Assembly (NCBI GenBank): GCA_963921825.1
Contig: OY997589.1
Coordinates: 43,782,638-43,846,637, forward strand
From: Erodium maritimum
Lineage: Eukaryota > Streptophyta > Magnoliopsida > Geraniales > Geraniaceae
Reading direction: 5' to 3'
DNA length: 64,000 bases
The position numbers were made by a program, and so were the translations under genes. Positions within the stretch are counted from its first letter, which is position 1, and each line of letters starts with the position of its first letter. Under the pieces are notes generated by a model. It was not told the DNA's origin, did not search any database, and saw nothing but the letters and a program-made list of their open reading frames with translations. Of this stretch, positions 1-11,500 are shown piece by piece.

Positions 1-260
1 GTCCAATATCATGTCCCACATGATATCTATGATCAGACTCCGGAAGCCATAAAGAGCCATCTTTCATATTAGTCGCCTCTAGTGAAGCTTTGTTGACTAG
101 GGACTCATCGAGTGTGATCCATCTCGATCTATGGTTTTATTCGCATGGTGGGCATAGATCAGAACACACATCGATATATTACTCCAACACATAAGTAATA
201 TAAAGTCGTTTTAATTTTATTTCTAACAGTGATATATACACTTGGACATTTAGACTAACA
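1..260. mobile_element. LTR fragment, inverted partner of the LTR at 783-2470
   Basis: Positions 1-260 are the reverse complement of about 783-1090 with scattered differences. The copy ends at 260 in ACTAACA, matching the TGTTAGTC that opens the other copy, and runs off the left edge of the window. It is a fossil LTR. The superfamily is probably Copia, but no coding part can be assigned to it here. The two copies face away from each other, so they are not the two ends of one element. Confidence 0.6.
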
Positions 261-349
261 CTTTTGTCATGAACTCCAGAAGAGTCATGAGATTGACGTT
301 AATCAGAATCACGTAGTGAAAATCCAGCAGGTTTGGTTCACTATTATTT

Positions 350-480
350 GGGCAACATCAGTTTTGGGAAAGACGGCATGTAGACTTTCTCTTCCAAGTC
401 TCCTTTAAGAAAGACGGCATTCACATCCATTTATTGTAGCTCAAGGTCATAATGAGCGACTTTAATAATGGCTTGTAAAA
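350..480 (-). pseudogene. Copia reverse transcriptase remnant
   Basis: The minus strand reads MDVNAVFLKGDLEEKVYM, which matches the Copia RT block MDVKTAFLNGxLEEEVYM. It is a fossil piece of the element that continues at 2512-7011. The neighbouring 261-350 is not recognisable as RT. Confidence 0.75.
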
Positions 481-541
481 ATTAAATCGGATCTTTAATA
501 TTCCTTTTGTTAGAATGTACTTGATATAATCATTATTGGTT

Positions 542-582
542 ATATTGTGTTCATGGAGTGAACGTTCATGTGTAGGTTATCA
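542..582. repeat. 41-bp direct repeat, left copy (pair at 2471-2511)
   Basis: A 41-bp block beginning ATATTGTGTTCATGGAGTGA is identical to 2471-2511. The two copies bracket 583-2470, which contains the LTR at 783-2470 plus about 200 bp of unassigned DNA (583-782). Reading the Copia fossil across one copy is continuous, so the interval looks like an insertion with a far longer flanking duplication than the 5 bp usual for LTR elements. Confidence 0.8.
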
Positions 583-782
583 CCCCTCCTAACTATTGCC
601 CATTTATTCTGGAATCATTTTTTTAGGAGGGACAATTTTACATATTTCTGCCAAATCCTTCTATTATTAAGTACGACTGGTACCATTTCGATGTGTTTTG
701 ATTTTTTCGAACAAGAGAGGTTTGATGCTTTTGAATTCATTGTATTAATTCTACTTTCTACTTGCAGTATGCTCTTTATGAT

Positions 783-2470
783 TGTTAGTCTTAGTGCCCG
801 TAGTTCAATCCTAAATGTCCAAATGTATATATCATCGTTAGCAATAAAATTAAAGCGACTTTATATTACTTATGTGTTGGAGTAATATATCGATGTGTGC
901 TCTGATCTATGCCCACCATGCGAATAGAACCATAGATCGAGATAGATCACACTCGATGGGTACCTAGTCAACAAAGCTTCACTAGAAGCGACTAGTATGA
1001 AAGATGGCTCTTTATGGCTTACGTTCTGTTAGTCATTGGAATGGGATTCCAGAGTCTGATCATAGATATCATGTGGGACATGATATTGGACGACCCGCCC
1101 TGAATATGTGCCATAGATTAAGTCATGAACATATTCAGTGTTGTAGCTTGTCATGTATCCTTAGACCAAGGAGTCTTTGTGATCGCTATGTAGTCAACAA
1201 CTGAGTTTGACCTGAGCCTAACGTTGTCCGTAACAGGGCTTCCATAACGGCCAGGATTAGCTTGGGGACGGGCTACATGAGTGACACGAAAGACGGCTAA
1301 GGGATTTATCCCTCATACTAAGGTATGGGAAAGATATCGGTTCTCGGCCACTTGATCGAGAGTGACTGGAAGAATAGCATGGCCATGCACATGATACTGG
1401 GTATCATATCTTCAGTCATCTCACATATCAAGGAACGGTGATTGAGAATAATAAGGATGACGGCTCTATGCCTTATCTCAATCAGGATATCGGAGATAAA
1501 AGGATAATGACAGGGACGACGGAAAGGTTAGAATCGACAGGGTCGATTCGTTATGTAGTGTCAGGCAATACTAAAGTCTCGTTAGTTGCCACTTAAATAG
1601 GATCAAGTAAAATGGGATTTTACGTTGATCTATTGACATGCATAAACCTAAGGGTCACACCGGAGGATGAAACTCATTGACACATTTATGGAGAATGGCC
1701 AAAAGGGAGTTGTCTCGGGACATGACCAAAACTGGGTTTTGGGTCATGTGCCCGTAAGTGAATAGGACTTTACGGATCAAGACAAGGCTTGGAGTCTTGG
1801 GATTGATCGCGTCGGATAATGTTGGACATTTCCGGTATGGAAGGCATGGAGGCGATGAGCGAATCACGGGACCTCGTTGGAAATGGTCACGGGCCATGTT
1901 CCAAGAGGCCCATGAAAGGCCCATGCAACCAAGGCCCATGGAACTAATTAATCAAGTCTTGATTAATTAGTACTAAGTAAGCAAGACAAGGATTAAGGTG
2001 TTGGTGATTCACCACCTAACCCAATCTTGTCTTGCCATACTTTGTCCTATTTACACCTTACTTGACACCATACTTGTCCCATGCCTTTAGTTGGACAAGT
2101 ATGGGTTTTGTTATGTTTAAGTCATCTTTTTTCAACATAACAAACACAAGACAAGAATAGGAAACACATTTTCTCTCCCTCTTCCATGGCCATTTCGGGT
2201 TTGGCTAGTTTCCTCCTCCATTTTTGTGTTCTTGAGTCCTCAAAGAGAAGAACTACGTGGCTTTGATTCCCATGTGGATACGTAGGCGTCTTGGAGACTC
2301 AAGCCAATCATTCGTTAACCGGTGTTCTTGTTTTGGTAAGAACTAGTGCTGAATTTTTCTCTTGTTAATCCATTCTTTGTTAGTTGTTTCATGGTTCTAA
2401 TTGTCTCTTGGTTTTCATTGATTTTCCGCTGCGAGTTGGTTCATCTCCAACCCTACCTCGAGACCCAACA
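783..2470. mobile_element. Probable solo LTR inserted into the Copia fossil
   Basis: About 1.69 kb with LTR-type ends, TGTTAGTC at 783 and ACCCAACA at 2470. The first 300 bp are repeated in inverse orientation at 1-260. No gag or pol lies inside and no primer site follows either end, so a solo LTR is the simplest reading. A 5-bp target duplication is not evident; instead a 41-bp direct repeat flanks the wider interval. The open frames inside look like chance. Confidence 0.55.
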
Positions 2471-2511
2471 ATATTGTGTTCATGGAGTGAACGTTCATGT
2501 GTAGGTTATCA
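2471..2511. repeat. 41-bp direct repeat, right copy (pair at 542-582)
   Basis: Identical to 542-582 over 41 bp. It begins directly after the ACCCAACA end of the inserted LTR and lies within Copia-derived sequence. Confidence 0.8.
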
Positions 2512-2686
2512 TCATTGTCCAATGTTTCAACAATGATTTGATTCCTAACAACATTCAGAAGAGGGGTAAAGAAATATGAACCTGAACTTCTTGAATGCTT
2601 ACGTGTTTCACTTAACACTCACACTAATATCTCCATTCATAATGTATAACATTATCGATATCTTTAACGTCTTTCGGCACACCATT

Positions 2687-3013
2687 CTACCATGTAGATC
2701 CAGGTGTTGTGTATTGAACAACAATTCCAAGTTTGAGGAGGAATTTGGCAAAAGATCCAGGGTGTTTCCCGGTTTCATCACATCTGCCATAAAATCCACC
2801 ATCTTTATCTGACATAATGATTTTCTCATTCATATCTAATTGTCTCTCAACTTCAGTAATGAACACTTGTACAATATCCAAATAGAGATTTATCATGCAA
2901 TAGATAGAAGTAGCAATAACGAGAATAATGATCGATAAAGGTAATAAAGTACATTTCACCTCCAAAAGTTGGAATGTCGAAAGGTCCACAAATGTTTGTA
3001 TGGATGATTTCAA
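2687..3013 (-). pseudogene. Copia integrase remnant
   Basis: The minus-strand translation carries EKIIMSDKDGGFYGR and GIVVQYTTPG. These match the Copia integrase core around its second catalytic Asp (RSDxGGEYYGR) and the H/GIxxQxTxPGTPxQNG block. Part of the fossil ending at the 6481-7011 LTR. Confidence 0.85.
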
Positions 3014-3509
3014 GAAGTTGTGTATTTCAAGAAGTAAGAGTCGTGACTTTATGACTAGCGTTCAGTTTCTCCATAAACATGCAGGTTAACGTAGTTTATA
3101 AAGTTCATCAACTAGAATTCCAAACCAATGTGACAAGAATTTTGAAATAAATTTGAAAGTTCCATCTGCATGATACATTTTAAAACCAAAAATGGTCCTT
3201 TTAAGGATCATTTTCTTGCTTCGTTTTACCTACTTTTAGAACGTTTGCCTAATAAATTTTTCGCTTATAAAAAAAAAATACATTTTAAAACCAATTTTAT
3301 CAAGTTCTCTTACGGAAAATGATTTACGAGAAATAAATGGAACTTAAAGATTTTGAAATAAATTTAAGCAAAATCCATTTTATTTCTCAAAATGAGACGA
3401 TAAATACCAATAGGTTTCACTGGTCTGTCTTTGTTTTCCATAAAAAATAAAATTCACTTGGCCTTATGGTTTGATCATTAAAAAAAATACCTACATGGAA
3501 TTAGAAACA

Positions 3510-4330
3510 TGGACATTTGCACCACTATCAATCCACCAATTTGAAGCACAAGTGGGACTGGATTCAAAAATCTTACGAAACCCGAAAGTTACCTTTCATT
3601 TGGAAACATCCCTCCATTTTTTGACAATCCTTCTGAAAGTGGTCAAGTTTTCTACAAAATTTGCATTTGTCCACTTTTGTTGCCTTCTTGATTGCTTTAT
3701 TGGTGTCATTTAGCCTGAGTGGTGCTCTTTTCAGGCTTGAATGCCATATGTACCCAGCTTTAGGTTCAACTTCTTGAATATGATGGGTAACATTTACCCC
3801 TTCACAGTTCAGTATGACTTCCTCTTGTACCAGTTCATTAGCCAATTCATTCACTGCCTATTATGGCATTATAATGAATTTGGAATGGTCCATACTGAGG
3901 AGGCAATGTACTTAGGAGCCGTTAGGTTGGTCGTTTCAATGAAATGTTCATGCATAAGTCGTGTGCCATCAAACTTCATGGTTGTAAGATCTTCCATAAG
4001 CTTCCCTACAAGGGGTTTATCTGCAGTCCTAAACCGTTCTTTCAAATCTTCTAGATAAATGTTAATGTTCTCTATGGTAAAAGAGAACTCTTAATGTTGC
4101 TCAGAAATTGTCACCCTAACGAACATAAGCTTAATTTGTTCAAATTCTTCCAAACTTTATGGAAAATCTTTTCAACCTCAGTACTAGATACAATAAGAGG
4201 AGCTGGCTATTCTAAATGAAATGTCAGATCCAAATCAAGTACTTCCAAAGTGAACTCAATTTTCTCTTTCCATTCTGAGAAGTTGGTCAGTAAGGATTGG
4301 AACGATAGAGATTATGGATGGAAAATTAGC
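3510..4330 (-). pseudogene. Copia gag and protease remnants
   Basis: Near 4180-4290 the minus strand resembles the gag start motif of plant Copia elements (WKEKIEFTLEVLDLDL). At about 3640-3680 lies a zinc knuckle, CKFCRKLDHFQKDC (CX2CX4HX4C). At about 3520-3560 is the protease signature WWIDSGANVHVSNS, with its catalytic DSGA. The order gag, knuckle, protease, integrase is that of Ty1/Copia. The region is a fossil. Confidence 0.82.
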
Positions 4331-5085
4331 AGGTGAAGATGCTACAATTTATAGAGATACAACAAGCATTTAAGTAGGCAACAAACACACATAACATAAT
4401 TGAAATATTACAACAAAAAATTATGGTTTTCTGTGGATAGTCAACATATTATACAATAGTTGCAATATTCAAAATTAACGTAATTGAGTAATGTATTATC
4501 AGTTAATTAGACTATCAAGTTATCTGTGAATATCCTTGGTCTAAGCATATACAAAACTCCATAAGGTATTGACTCAATCATATGTTTATAATCTACATGT
4601 GGGTAACTAAATACTACACATGTTGATCAATTTTGCATACATAATTATGGTAGAAACATGCAAATAGAAAATCATTATAGGGTAAGTCCATTGTGGTGAT
4701 CCCTAACCTAAATGTTTGCAGTAACAATCATACAACATACAATAATTGTTACAATGATTACTATATTTCAAACATCACGCATGTCATTATGTTAAAAAAG
4801 ACTTAATAGAACTTCTTTAATTTAACATGCAATTAGCAAAATTGTTATAGGTAAGATCACTGTGGTGATTCTTAACCTGAATTTTGCAAAATCAACAACA
4901 ATTATACAACATACTATAATTGTTACGATGAATAAATATGATGTTTAAAATACCATATGTGGGATGAATGTCTTTATATTCAGGAAAACTTAAGAACTTC
5001 TCAAGTAAGAAAAGTTTTTTTACCAAATTCTTAATTTTGAAAAGTTTAAGACTCAAAACATAAGCGCGGAAACTTTAGAGAGTCA

Positions 5086-5472
5086 TGGTTGTAATTTTCA
5101 AAATAATGGTGCGATAATCATAATTTTCAAAATAAAGGTTCAATAATTTTTTTGATATAAAATTGCATTTATCATTAGTTTCGAAATAAAATTGCATTAA
5201 TCATAAACTCCGAAAGAAACTGCATTATTCATAAGTTTCGAAATAAAAAAATTGCATCATAAGTTTCAAAATAAATTGCAGGGTAAACTACAAATACATA
5301 CCCTGAAGTTGTCACGTTTAACCGATGATTACCCTGAACTTTAAAGTTAACTGAAGCATACCCTGAAGTTACGAGTTGTAACTCAAAACCTCTCCGTCAG
5401 CAAAAATGACGAAAATACTCTTAACTACACTTCAATAATTATGTTAAAAAAATTATTTAAAAATTACTTTTG

Positions 5473-5516
<44 letters not shown>

Positions 5517-6010
5517 TGACTTCATTTTTATTTAAAAAATCACTTCATTTGTATTTTAAAAAAATCATTTAAAAAAATCATTGAGGGTATTTTCGTCATT
5601 TTAGCTGACGAAAGGGGTTTTTAGTTACAAGTTGTAACTTCAGGGTATGCATCAGTTAACTTTAAACTTCAGGGTAATCACCGGTTAAACGTGACAACTT
5701 CAGGATATGCATTTGTAGTTTACCCTAAATTGCATTATACATAAGTTTCGAAATAAATTGCATTATTTATAAGTTTCGAAATAAAAAAATTGCATCATAA
5801 GTTTCGAAATAAATTGCATTATACATAAGTTTCGAAATAAACTGCATTATTCACAAGTTTCGAAATAAAAAATTGCATCATACGTTTCGAAATAAATTTC
5901 ATTATGCATAAGTTTCTAAATAAACTACATTATTCATAAGTTTCGAAATAAAAAATTGCATTATACATAAGTTTCGAATAAAAATGCAATAATCATGATC
6001 TTCGAAATTA
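5086..6010. repeat. Degenerate ~29-bp tandem repeats in the Copia leader
   Basis: The unit cataagtttcgaaataaa plus ttgcattat, with small variations, recurs many times at about 5086-5280 and 5727-6010. A MITE splits the array at 5281-5725. From 6060 to 6365 a different degenerate repeat built on actgttcatccgaa follows. Together these fill the long leader between the primer site and gag. Confidence 0.75.
5281..5725. mobile_element. Mutator-type MITE with 9-bp target duplication
   Basis: A 445-bp element that folds back on itself. It starts GGGTAAACTACAAAT and ends with the complement ATTTGTAGTTTACCC. The flanks TAAATTGCA (5272-5280) and TAAATTGCA (5726-5734) are identical 9-bp direct repeats, as expected for Mutator-like elements. 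The long arms surround a (TA)n run at about 5474-5512. It has no coding capacity. A truncated end of the same family lies at 51655-51686. Confidence 0.9.
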
Positions 6011-6466
6011 AAGTGCAATAATAATGATTTTCGAAATTAAAATCCATCCAAAAACATTTTTTATTCGAAAAGTCACTTTTCACCCGAATTTTTTTTAAAT
6101 TGGAATTACTGTTCATCTGAGGAAATTTTGTTTAAAATAATGTTCATGGAAGTATTGTTCATACGGGGGAATTCTTTTTCGAAAATACTGTTCATCGAAG
6201 GTGCTGTTCACCCGAATTTATTTCCAGAAATACTGTTCGCCGGGTTACTGTTCATCCCAAAAAATATTTTTTTTTCGGGAATATTGTTCATCCGATTTTT
6301 TTATATATATATAAAAATCCGAATCACTTTTCATCCTGAAAATTACTATTCATCCAAACAGTTAAGACATCTTTTGATCATAAGCATAATAGATCTTTAA
6401 AACATGCATCAGAAATCATGAAACAATTATATTTACATGAAGAAAAAATTGTGTGCCCTAAACCGT

Positions 6467-6478
6467 GCTCTGATACCA
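6467..6478 (-). promoter_or_regulatory. Primer binding site of the Copia element
   Basis: The minus strand reads TGGTATCAGAGC two bases inside the LTR end. This is the standard plant Copia site complementary to initiator tRNA-Met. Confidence 0.85.
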
Positions 6479-6480
6479 CA

Positions 6481-7011
6481 TGTAAGTCATAATTTACATG
6501 AACACTAAATCGTGGGCATCGCAATCAATCACATAATAAATAGATGGAGAGGGTTTCAGGAATACCTATATTCATGGTTGTGGATGCACTTGTAGATGAT
6601 ATTGGTTGGACATAAGGGACTTGTATCCTGAACGTACTCGGATTGCCTACGTACTCCCCATAGTATATGAGAGATCAAATTCCACGTAGTTCGCTTTCTG
6701 AACTTCGGTTTATCTCCACTTCTTGTACACTCCTTTAGGTGTTTATGTACTGTATACTACTTATGATGGAATAAGTTACATGTATTTATAGGTGAAGAGA
6801 AGACCAAGATTCATTATTAGGTTTTCATTGGGATTCAATATCTATCATCCATCAAAGTAGAAATTGAATAAGGAAAGACTTCTTTACCAATCAATTGATA
6901 AACACCATTAACTAAAATAGCACGTTTTCTAAAAATGATGAGTTTCTAATTGACCACATAATAGGCAAGAATATAATATATTTAATACCCATAATTAAAT
7001 ATATTCTAACA
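6481..7011 (-). mobile_element. 5' LTR of the Copia fossil (531 bp)
   Basis: On the minus strand it starts TGTTAGAATATATT at 7011 and ends GACTTACA at 6481, directly before the primer site. A TATA-like CTATAAATACATG (minus strand, about 6782-6795) is a plausible LTR promoter. No second LTR of this family lies in the window. Confidence 0.85.
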
Positions 7012-8150
7012 ATGGCCTGAGAATAGCCAAGAAAACAACATATATAAAGTTGCTTGTTATGAGCATTTTGTGTGTTTGCATGGTATAATTCATAAGTCGT
7101 CTCCCTTTTGTAGACGTTACATGCCAACACGAACAACAAAGCCCGAGGGCGGAAGGGGACCAAATGTAGTGGCGAAATCACGTTGAGAAAGTTAATGTTT
7201 CTGGATTTTTTTCGAGGTTTAGTCGGCCTAGGCGCGAAAATCAGAGACACCGATCCGACTGATGCTACTCGGATGGTTCTAGTCGGACGTCCGACTTAGC
7301 GTGGATTAAGCGGCCTAGGCGGACCGTGGCGGGACCAGGCGGAGCTAGGCGGTGCGATTGTAGTTGCTTTGAAAACTTGATGCCGACGACCGTGACGAGG
7401 GCTGAGACGATGCTGCTCGAGATCCATTATCGTATTGGTTTAATTTGCATAAGAACAAGTTGTAGAAATATAAAAAAATCGAGTTGCTAAGGAGATGAAT
7501 GAAAAATAAGTATGATAGCAAAATGAAAGCGATATGGCGGAACTTGGAAGCAATATGAGTATTAGGGTTTAGACTATTAAAAGAAATAAACTAAAAGGAG
7601 AATAATTAATTAGGAATTAATTATCCATTAATGACCATATCAAAAGAAGAAGTTGTAGAGACCATCTTACCATGTACGGAGTGGAGAAATAAACGACGGG
7701 AGGCGGTCACGATTGTGGAAAATGAAAAACATGGACTTATGGTTTGAGATTAGGTTTTGGTTGGGCTTACAATTTAAATTAGGTTTTGGTTGGGCTTACA
7801 ATTTAAATTGGGCTTGGAATTAGATTAGAGTTGTTTTCATATTAAACATGGAAATGAATATTTGTATTAATACTTTTTATTTTATATAAATATATACAAT
7901 ATAAATATATTTATTAATTAATATAATAATAAATAAATTCCGACTAGTCCTCGTCTAGCGCTTAGGGGTCCTCACCGCCCGACTAGCGCCTAGCGCCTTT
8001 TACAACCTTGGATATTATTATATTTTTAACCATCCGGTATGCAATATTGATTTTCAATGCCAATAATTTATGAATGCAGATCGTAGTGGCAACAATGCGT
8101 TGCGAGGAAATTACAAATGAGAAATGTGCTTCCTTTCCTTCAAATGAGGT
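7012..8150. repeat. Unclassified repeat region with CGGCCTAGGCGG-type motifs
   Basis: No gene is visible. Two blocks, about 7200-7385 and 7935-8012, are rich in GGCCTAGGCGG / CTAGCGCCTAGCGCC motifs and end in similar edges (TTTGAAAACTTG and TTTTACAACCTTG). They look like two edges of one GC-tailed repeat family around AT-rich filler. I cannot assign a superfamily. The 112-aa minus frame at 6912-7250 crosses the LTR edge and is not a gene. Confidence 0.4.
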
Positions 8151-8306
8151 ACTTACTTCTTCTTCTTTTTTTGATAGGCGATGAAATTATTATTACAGGA
8201 ACCCAATGTGGATTCCTGAAAAGGGAATACCCAACCAATTACACCAAAACAATTTAGGCCAAAATAATCAAACTAAACAACTTAACTGTCAAAAACATCA
8301 AAAAGC

Positions 8307-8817
8307 CTAACCACCTGCAAGCACCATGCGCCGTCTGAGCATAAGGCACGACCTAGGGGCCGAATTCCACTGTTCACACGAAATATTCTGCACCAGATCA
8401 CCTGATAGGGATACAATGCTAAACACGTGAGGCTTGATCTTCTCAAACACCTCCGAAACTAAAAGAACAGTACTCCTGAACACCACATTGTTCCTCTGTA
8501 ACCAAATGGGCCAACACGTGATGTAACACACTTTCAACCACACCGGGCTCCTCATCAAATCTGTAACTGATTGCCCAGCCCTCACAGGCCATACGAAAAG
8601 AACTAGGCATCACAAAAGGCATCGACCACCACGAGAAGATTAGACCCCATACTTTCCAAGAACAATCACAATGCAAAAGTAGGTGATCTAAGTCCTCAAA
8701 GTGCTTCAAGCAGAAGGAACCCAGCATGTCCGGTTTTAGATTATCAAGCGCCACCCGAATACACCGCCTCTTCTGGACAGCATTCATCCCCCTAACGTTC
8801 CAGGAGATGAATTTCAC
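8307..8817 (-). pseudogene. LINE ORF2 remnant: endonuclease start joined to zf-RVT tail
   Basis: The frame starting at 8817 opens KFISWNVRGMNAVQKRRCI, the canonical start of the APE endonuclease of plant L1 ORF2. After about 31 residues it passes into CLKHFEDLDHLLLHC followed by WKVWGLIFSWW, the zinc-binding region near the ORF2 end. Around 800-1000 residues, including all of the reverse transcriptase, are absent. The rest of the tail (IWLQRNNVVFRS) continues in the second frame, 8585-8307, so a frameshift lies near 8500. No function is expected. Confidence 0.82.
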
Positions 8818-9838
8818 TATACTAAAAGATTAATACAGTAGAGAAGAGGGGAGAGAGATTCCCTCCTCTAACTCGTCATCAGTGTAGAAGTCTGCAGGAT
8901 CCTCCTGGAACTCGGGATCCACTAAGTCACCTAACTCAAAATCCAAAGCCTCAATTTGTTCTGCCGCTTCCGGATTCCCAGTTAAAGCCTTTCGACTAGC
9001 TTAATCAACTTCCATTTTCTATCTCTGTCGGCATTCTCCTTGCTTAATGAACAGCTCCTAGATGCGTAAGACCTATAGACAAAGTTCGGTTTACCTGAAG
9101 CAAACAGATCACGGTGGAGTGCCTTGCCGGCCCGAGAGCCTTGAGGCCCACGCAAGAGAGAAATTGGGCTCGGGCTGTTTCGACTATGAGAGTCGGAGAC
9201 TTTACTTAATGACAGTGAATCACGTCTAGTTTCTTTCAACTTCAAAACGCTCCCCGGAGGAGGAAAACAGGTCGTATCGTTCAAATCAAGGTCTTTAACC
9301 TTATTATTCGATCCAGATCAGTCTCAGAAGCCGGCAGATTCAGTACTTTATGTGCTTCAATTGTATATGTTTTTCCTTCTAACTACAGAATACGATAGAA
9401 AACTTGAGCCTGTGCATTCAATTTCAGCAACAAGTAGTTGGAATCCAGCAAATGTGAGGTTTCATCTCGTAGAGCTAGAACAAAGGTTCCCAGCGAATTC
9501 CCCAGCTCTTTAAATGTTGACATACATCATCCCGAAATAGGTATGCTTGAGACCTTCTCCCAAGAAAATCAACCTTCATAATCGAGTCAAGCCTTTGCCC
9601 AATCGAACATGATGAAAGAAGACGAACTCTACTTCCAATTTGAGTTGAGAACGCGCGACAGGGTATCATGATCAGAAGATAGGAACAGGAAGATCTTGTT
9701 ACCCAGAAACTTGATTTGTAAATCAAGAGGCTCTTCCAAATTTATACGATTCTGAAGGTCTGATAATGAGAAGTCTTCTCGTGCCACACCCAGAATGCTT
9801 GCCTCAGACCAAGGAGCAATGTAATTTGATGGAGTACC

Positions 9839-10525
9839 TTAAAAATTCGGGCAAGAATTTGAGTCCACCTTCTGTAGCACTGGAGCAGAACTGCTCGTTT
9901 CTTTTGGTCTCCATACCTGAGACGTCACAGGCTTCCCCAATCGATTACTCAACTTCTCCGGCCAGGCAAAGGCCATGAATAACCGGTAATCTTTCCAATG
10001 CGTACCATTGCAAGCCTTCACAAGCACCTCTGCTTCTTCCCTTGAACGAACTGACACAAAACCGATGTATCGTCCCCCAGCGTTCTGTCTCTTACAGACG
10101 AAAACCTTGACCACTGGAACGAATTGTTCCAACCAGGACCTCAGTTTAACTCGATCTGAATCAGACGGTAGATTACACACGAATAACTTGCAAAGCTCAA
10201 TCGGAACCAACGGAGCATTTGGCTTGACCCTGCTTGTTTTGGCCTGACTCGAAACTTTCTCCCTTACCTTTGTGTTTGGCATAACAACTTCGCACGGACT
10301 AACTGGCGTCTGTTCTTCACGATTAACCGAGCTTGTGATTGGAACTTGAGCAGAATTTTCCAATCGACAAATCACGGAGGAGAGTTTGGGAACCCGAAAC
10401 AACTTCCCTTCGATCAATCTCTCGTGGTAAATAGGTGCCTTCTCCATCTCTGCCGATTTCGACTTCGACAATTTTCCTCTGCTCGCCGACTTATGGATCC
10501 ACGGGACGGAGTCCCTTAGCAACAT
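9839..10525 (-). CDS. LINE ORF1 protein with RRM
   Basis: A 228-aa frame from ATG at 10525. Residues about 112-185 form an RNA-recognition motif: the RNP2-like KLFVCNLP and the RNP1-like GGRYIGFVSV are both visible. RRM-bearing ORF1 proteins are typical of plant L1 elements, where they bind element RNA. The N-terminal part is basic and rich in Ser and Lys, with no other domain I know. The frame ends at 9839, while ORF1-like sequence appears to continue in other frames to about 8980, so it is probably truncated. The related ORF1 at 23398-25047 helps identify it. Confidence 0.75.
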   Translation of the reverse strand: MLLRDSVPWIHKSASRGKLSKSKSAEMEKAPIYHERLIEGKLFRVPKLSSVICRLENSAQVPITSSVNREEQTPVSPCEVVMPNTKVREKVSSQAKTSRVKPNAPLVPIELCKLFVCNLPSDSDRVKLRSWLEQFVPVVKVFVCKRQNAGGRYIGFVSVRSREEAEVLVKACNGTHWKDYRLFMAFAWPEKLSNRLGKPVTSQVWRPKETSSSAPVLQKVDSNSCPNF

Positions 10526-10699
10526 AGGCCGCTACTGCCGTCAAAGGACGGTCGGGCAACCCTGACTGGCTTCGCTGTGGCCGGAAATTTCAGGCGAAGT
10601 CGACGATCTCCGGCGCCCAGCTGAACCCTATAGGGCTCGCACGTTTTCTCCCAATTTCACTCCACGCGCGGCGCGTTCACTCCGGCTTTTCTATTCAAA

Positions 10700-11500
10700 T
10701 CACATTTTTACATGTTCAAAACTTAAATTTAGGTACAAACATCCGTCAATTCTATACCCATAAAACTATCCCACGACTTAATTGCATTTCAATAGGAACT
10801 TGGTTAAAATTTGTAAAATGTTTATAAGAATAAGTTTATTATCTCTTTTAACATGCACGAGTTATTTACAAAGTTGTATTAGTTCTAACACTTTTGGGAA
10901 CCTAATTCAATTTAAAGATTCAACAAATATAAGGTTGTTAAATGGGATTTGTTAAGAATATGTTTTTGTCTAGTATGATGTCTGTACTTTTACACCTTAA
11001 TGATTTTTATATTTGAATAATTTTTTCCGTATTAACTATTCTCAGGTCAGACGCAACCTTGATTAAGTCAAGATGTTGTTGGTTTGGTTTTGGTCATCAT
11101 AAGCATTGGCATCATAGACACTCTCCTAATCCTCGAGAGAGTGTTTAGGTCAGCTCTCCATTAATTATGATTGCAAGAGAGTTGGAGGGAATGTAGGAGT
11201 GATCGATTTTTGTTCATGTAATTGTTATTTGTGTGTTCATCCAAATCTCATATGAAGTTTGATCTTTTATGTTTGGGGTTCGGGTTGGTGTGTGCAGGTG
11301 GTTCCACCGTTGATAGTTTGATTTATATATTTAGGAAACTCTCCTAACACACTCCTCTAATATGTGTGATAAACATGATTTGTATTGATTTGTTTTGTTT
11401 GGTCATGTTATTGAGTTTTGTTGTTACTTTTGGTGAGTTACAGATGTAATAAAAATTAGTAGGTTAAGATAGCTTTATTAAACTTCTTTATGTTATTATG
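10700..11500. other. Intergenic DNA, nothing identified
   Basis: AT-rich DNA with no frame, repeat or RNA gene I can support. The stretch at about 11100-11340 is less AT-rich but holds no recognisable coding block. Confidence 0.5.

Larger units (their letters stand above)
261..7011 (-). mobile_element. Decayed Ty1/Copia retrotransposon with later insertions
   Basis: A fossil Copia element read on the minus strand. From right to left it shows a 5' LTR (6481-7011), a tRNA-Met-type primer site (6467-6478), a long repeat-rich leader, gag with a zinc knuckle, a protease DSGA motif, integrase and a reverse transcriptase piece near 350-480. It is broken many times and internally shortened. The DNA between integrase and RT is split by an inserted LTR (783-2470), and the leader by a MITE (5281-5725). 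The 3' LTR is not in the window. The strong decay and nested insertions suggest an old copy. Confidence 0.8.
8155..10690 (-). mobile_element. Internally deleted LINE (L1-type)
   Basis: A minus-strand non-LTR element. Its A-rich 3' end appears as the T-rich run at about 8160-8172. The 5' end lies near 10640-10690 in GC-richer leader DNA. It keeps ORF1 with an RRM and both ends of ORF2, but the reverse transcriptase is missing: the first 31 residues of the endonuclease run straight into the C-terminal zinc-knuckle region. It is therefore a non-autonomous deletion derivative. Another LINE with a similar ORF1 lies at 23.2-25.05 kb. Confidence 0.8.

Noticed and set aside
2608-2829. Additional frames across the Copia integrase region
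   Set aside because: Overlapping frames of the same fossil, not separate genes.
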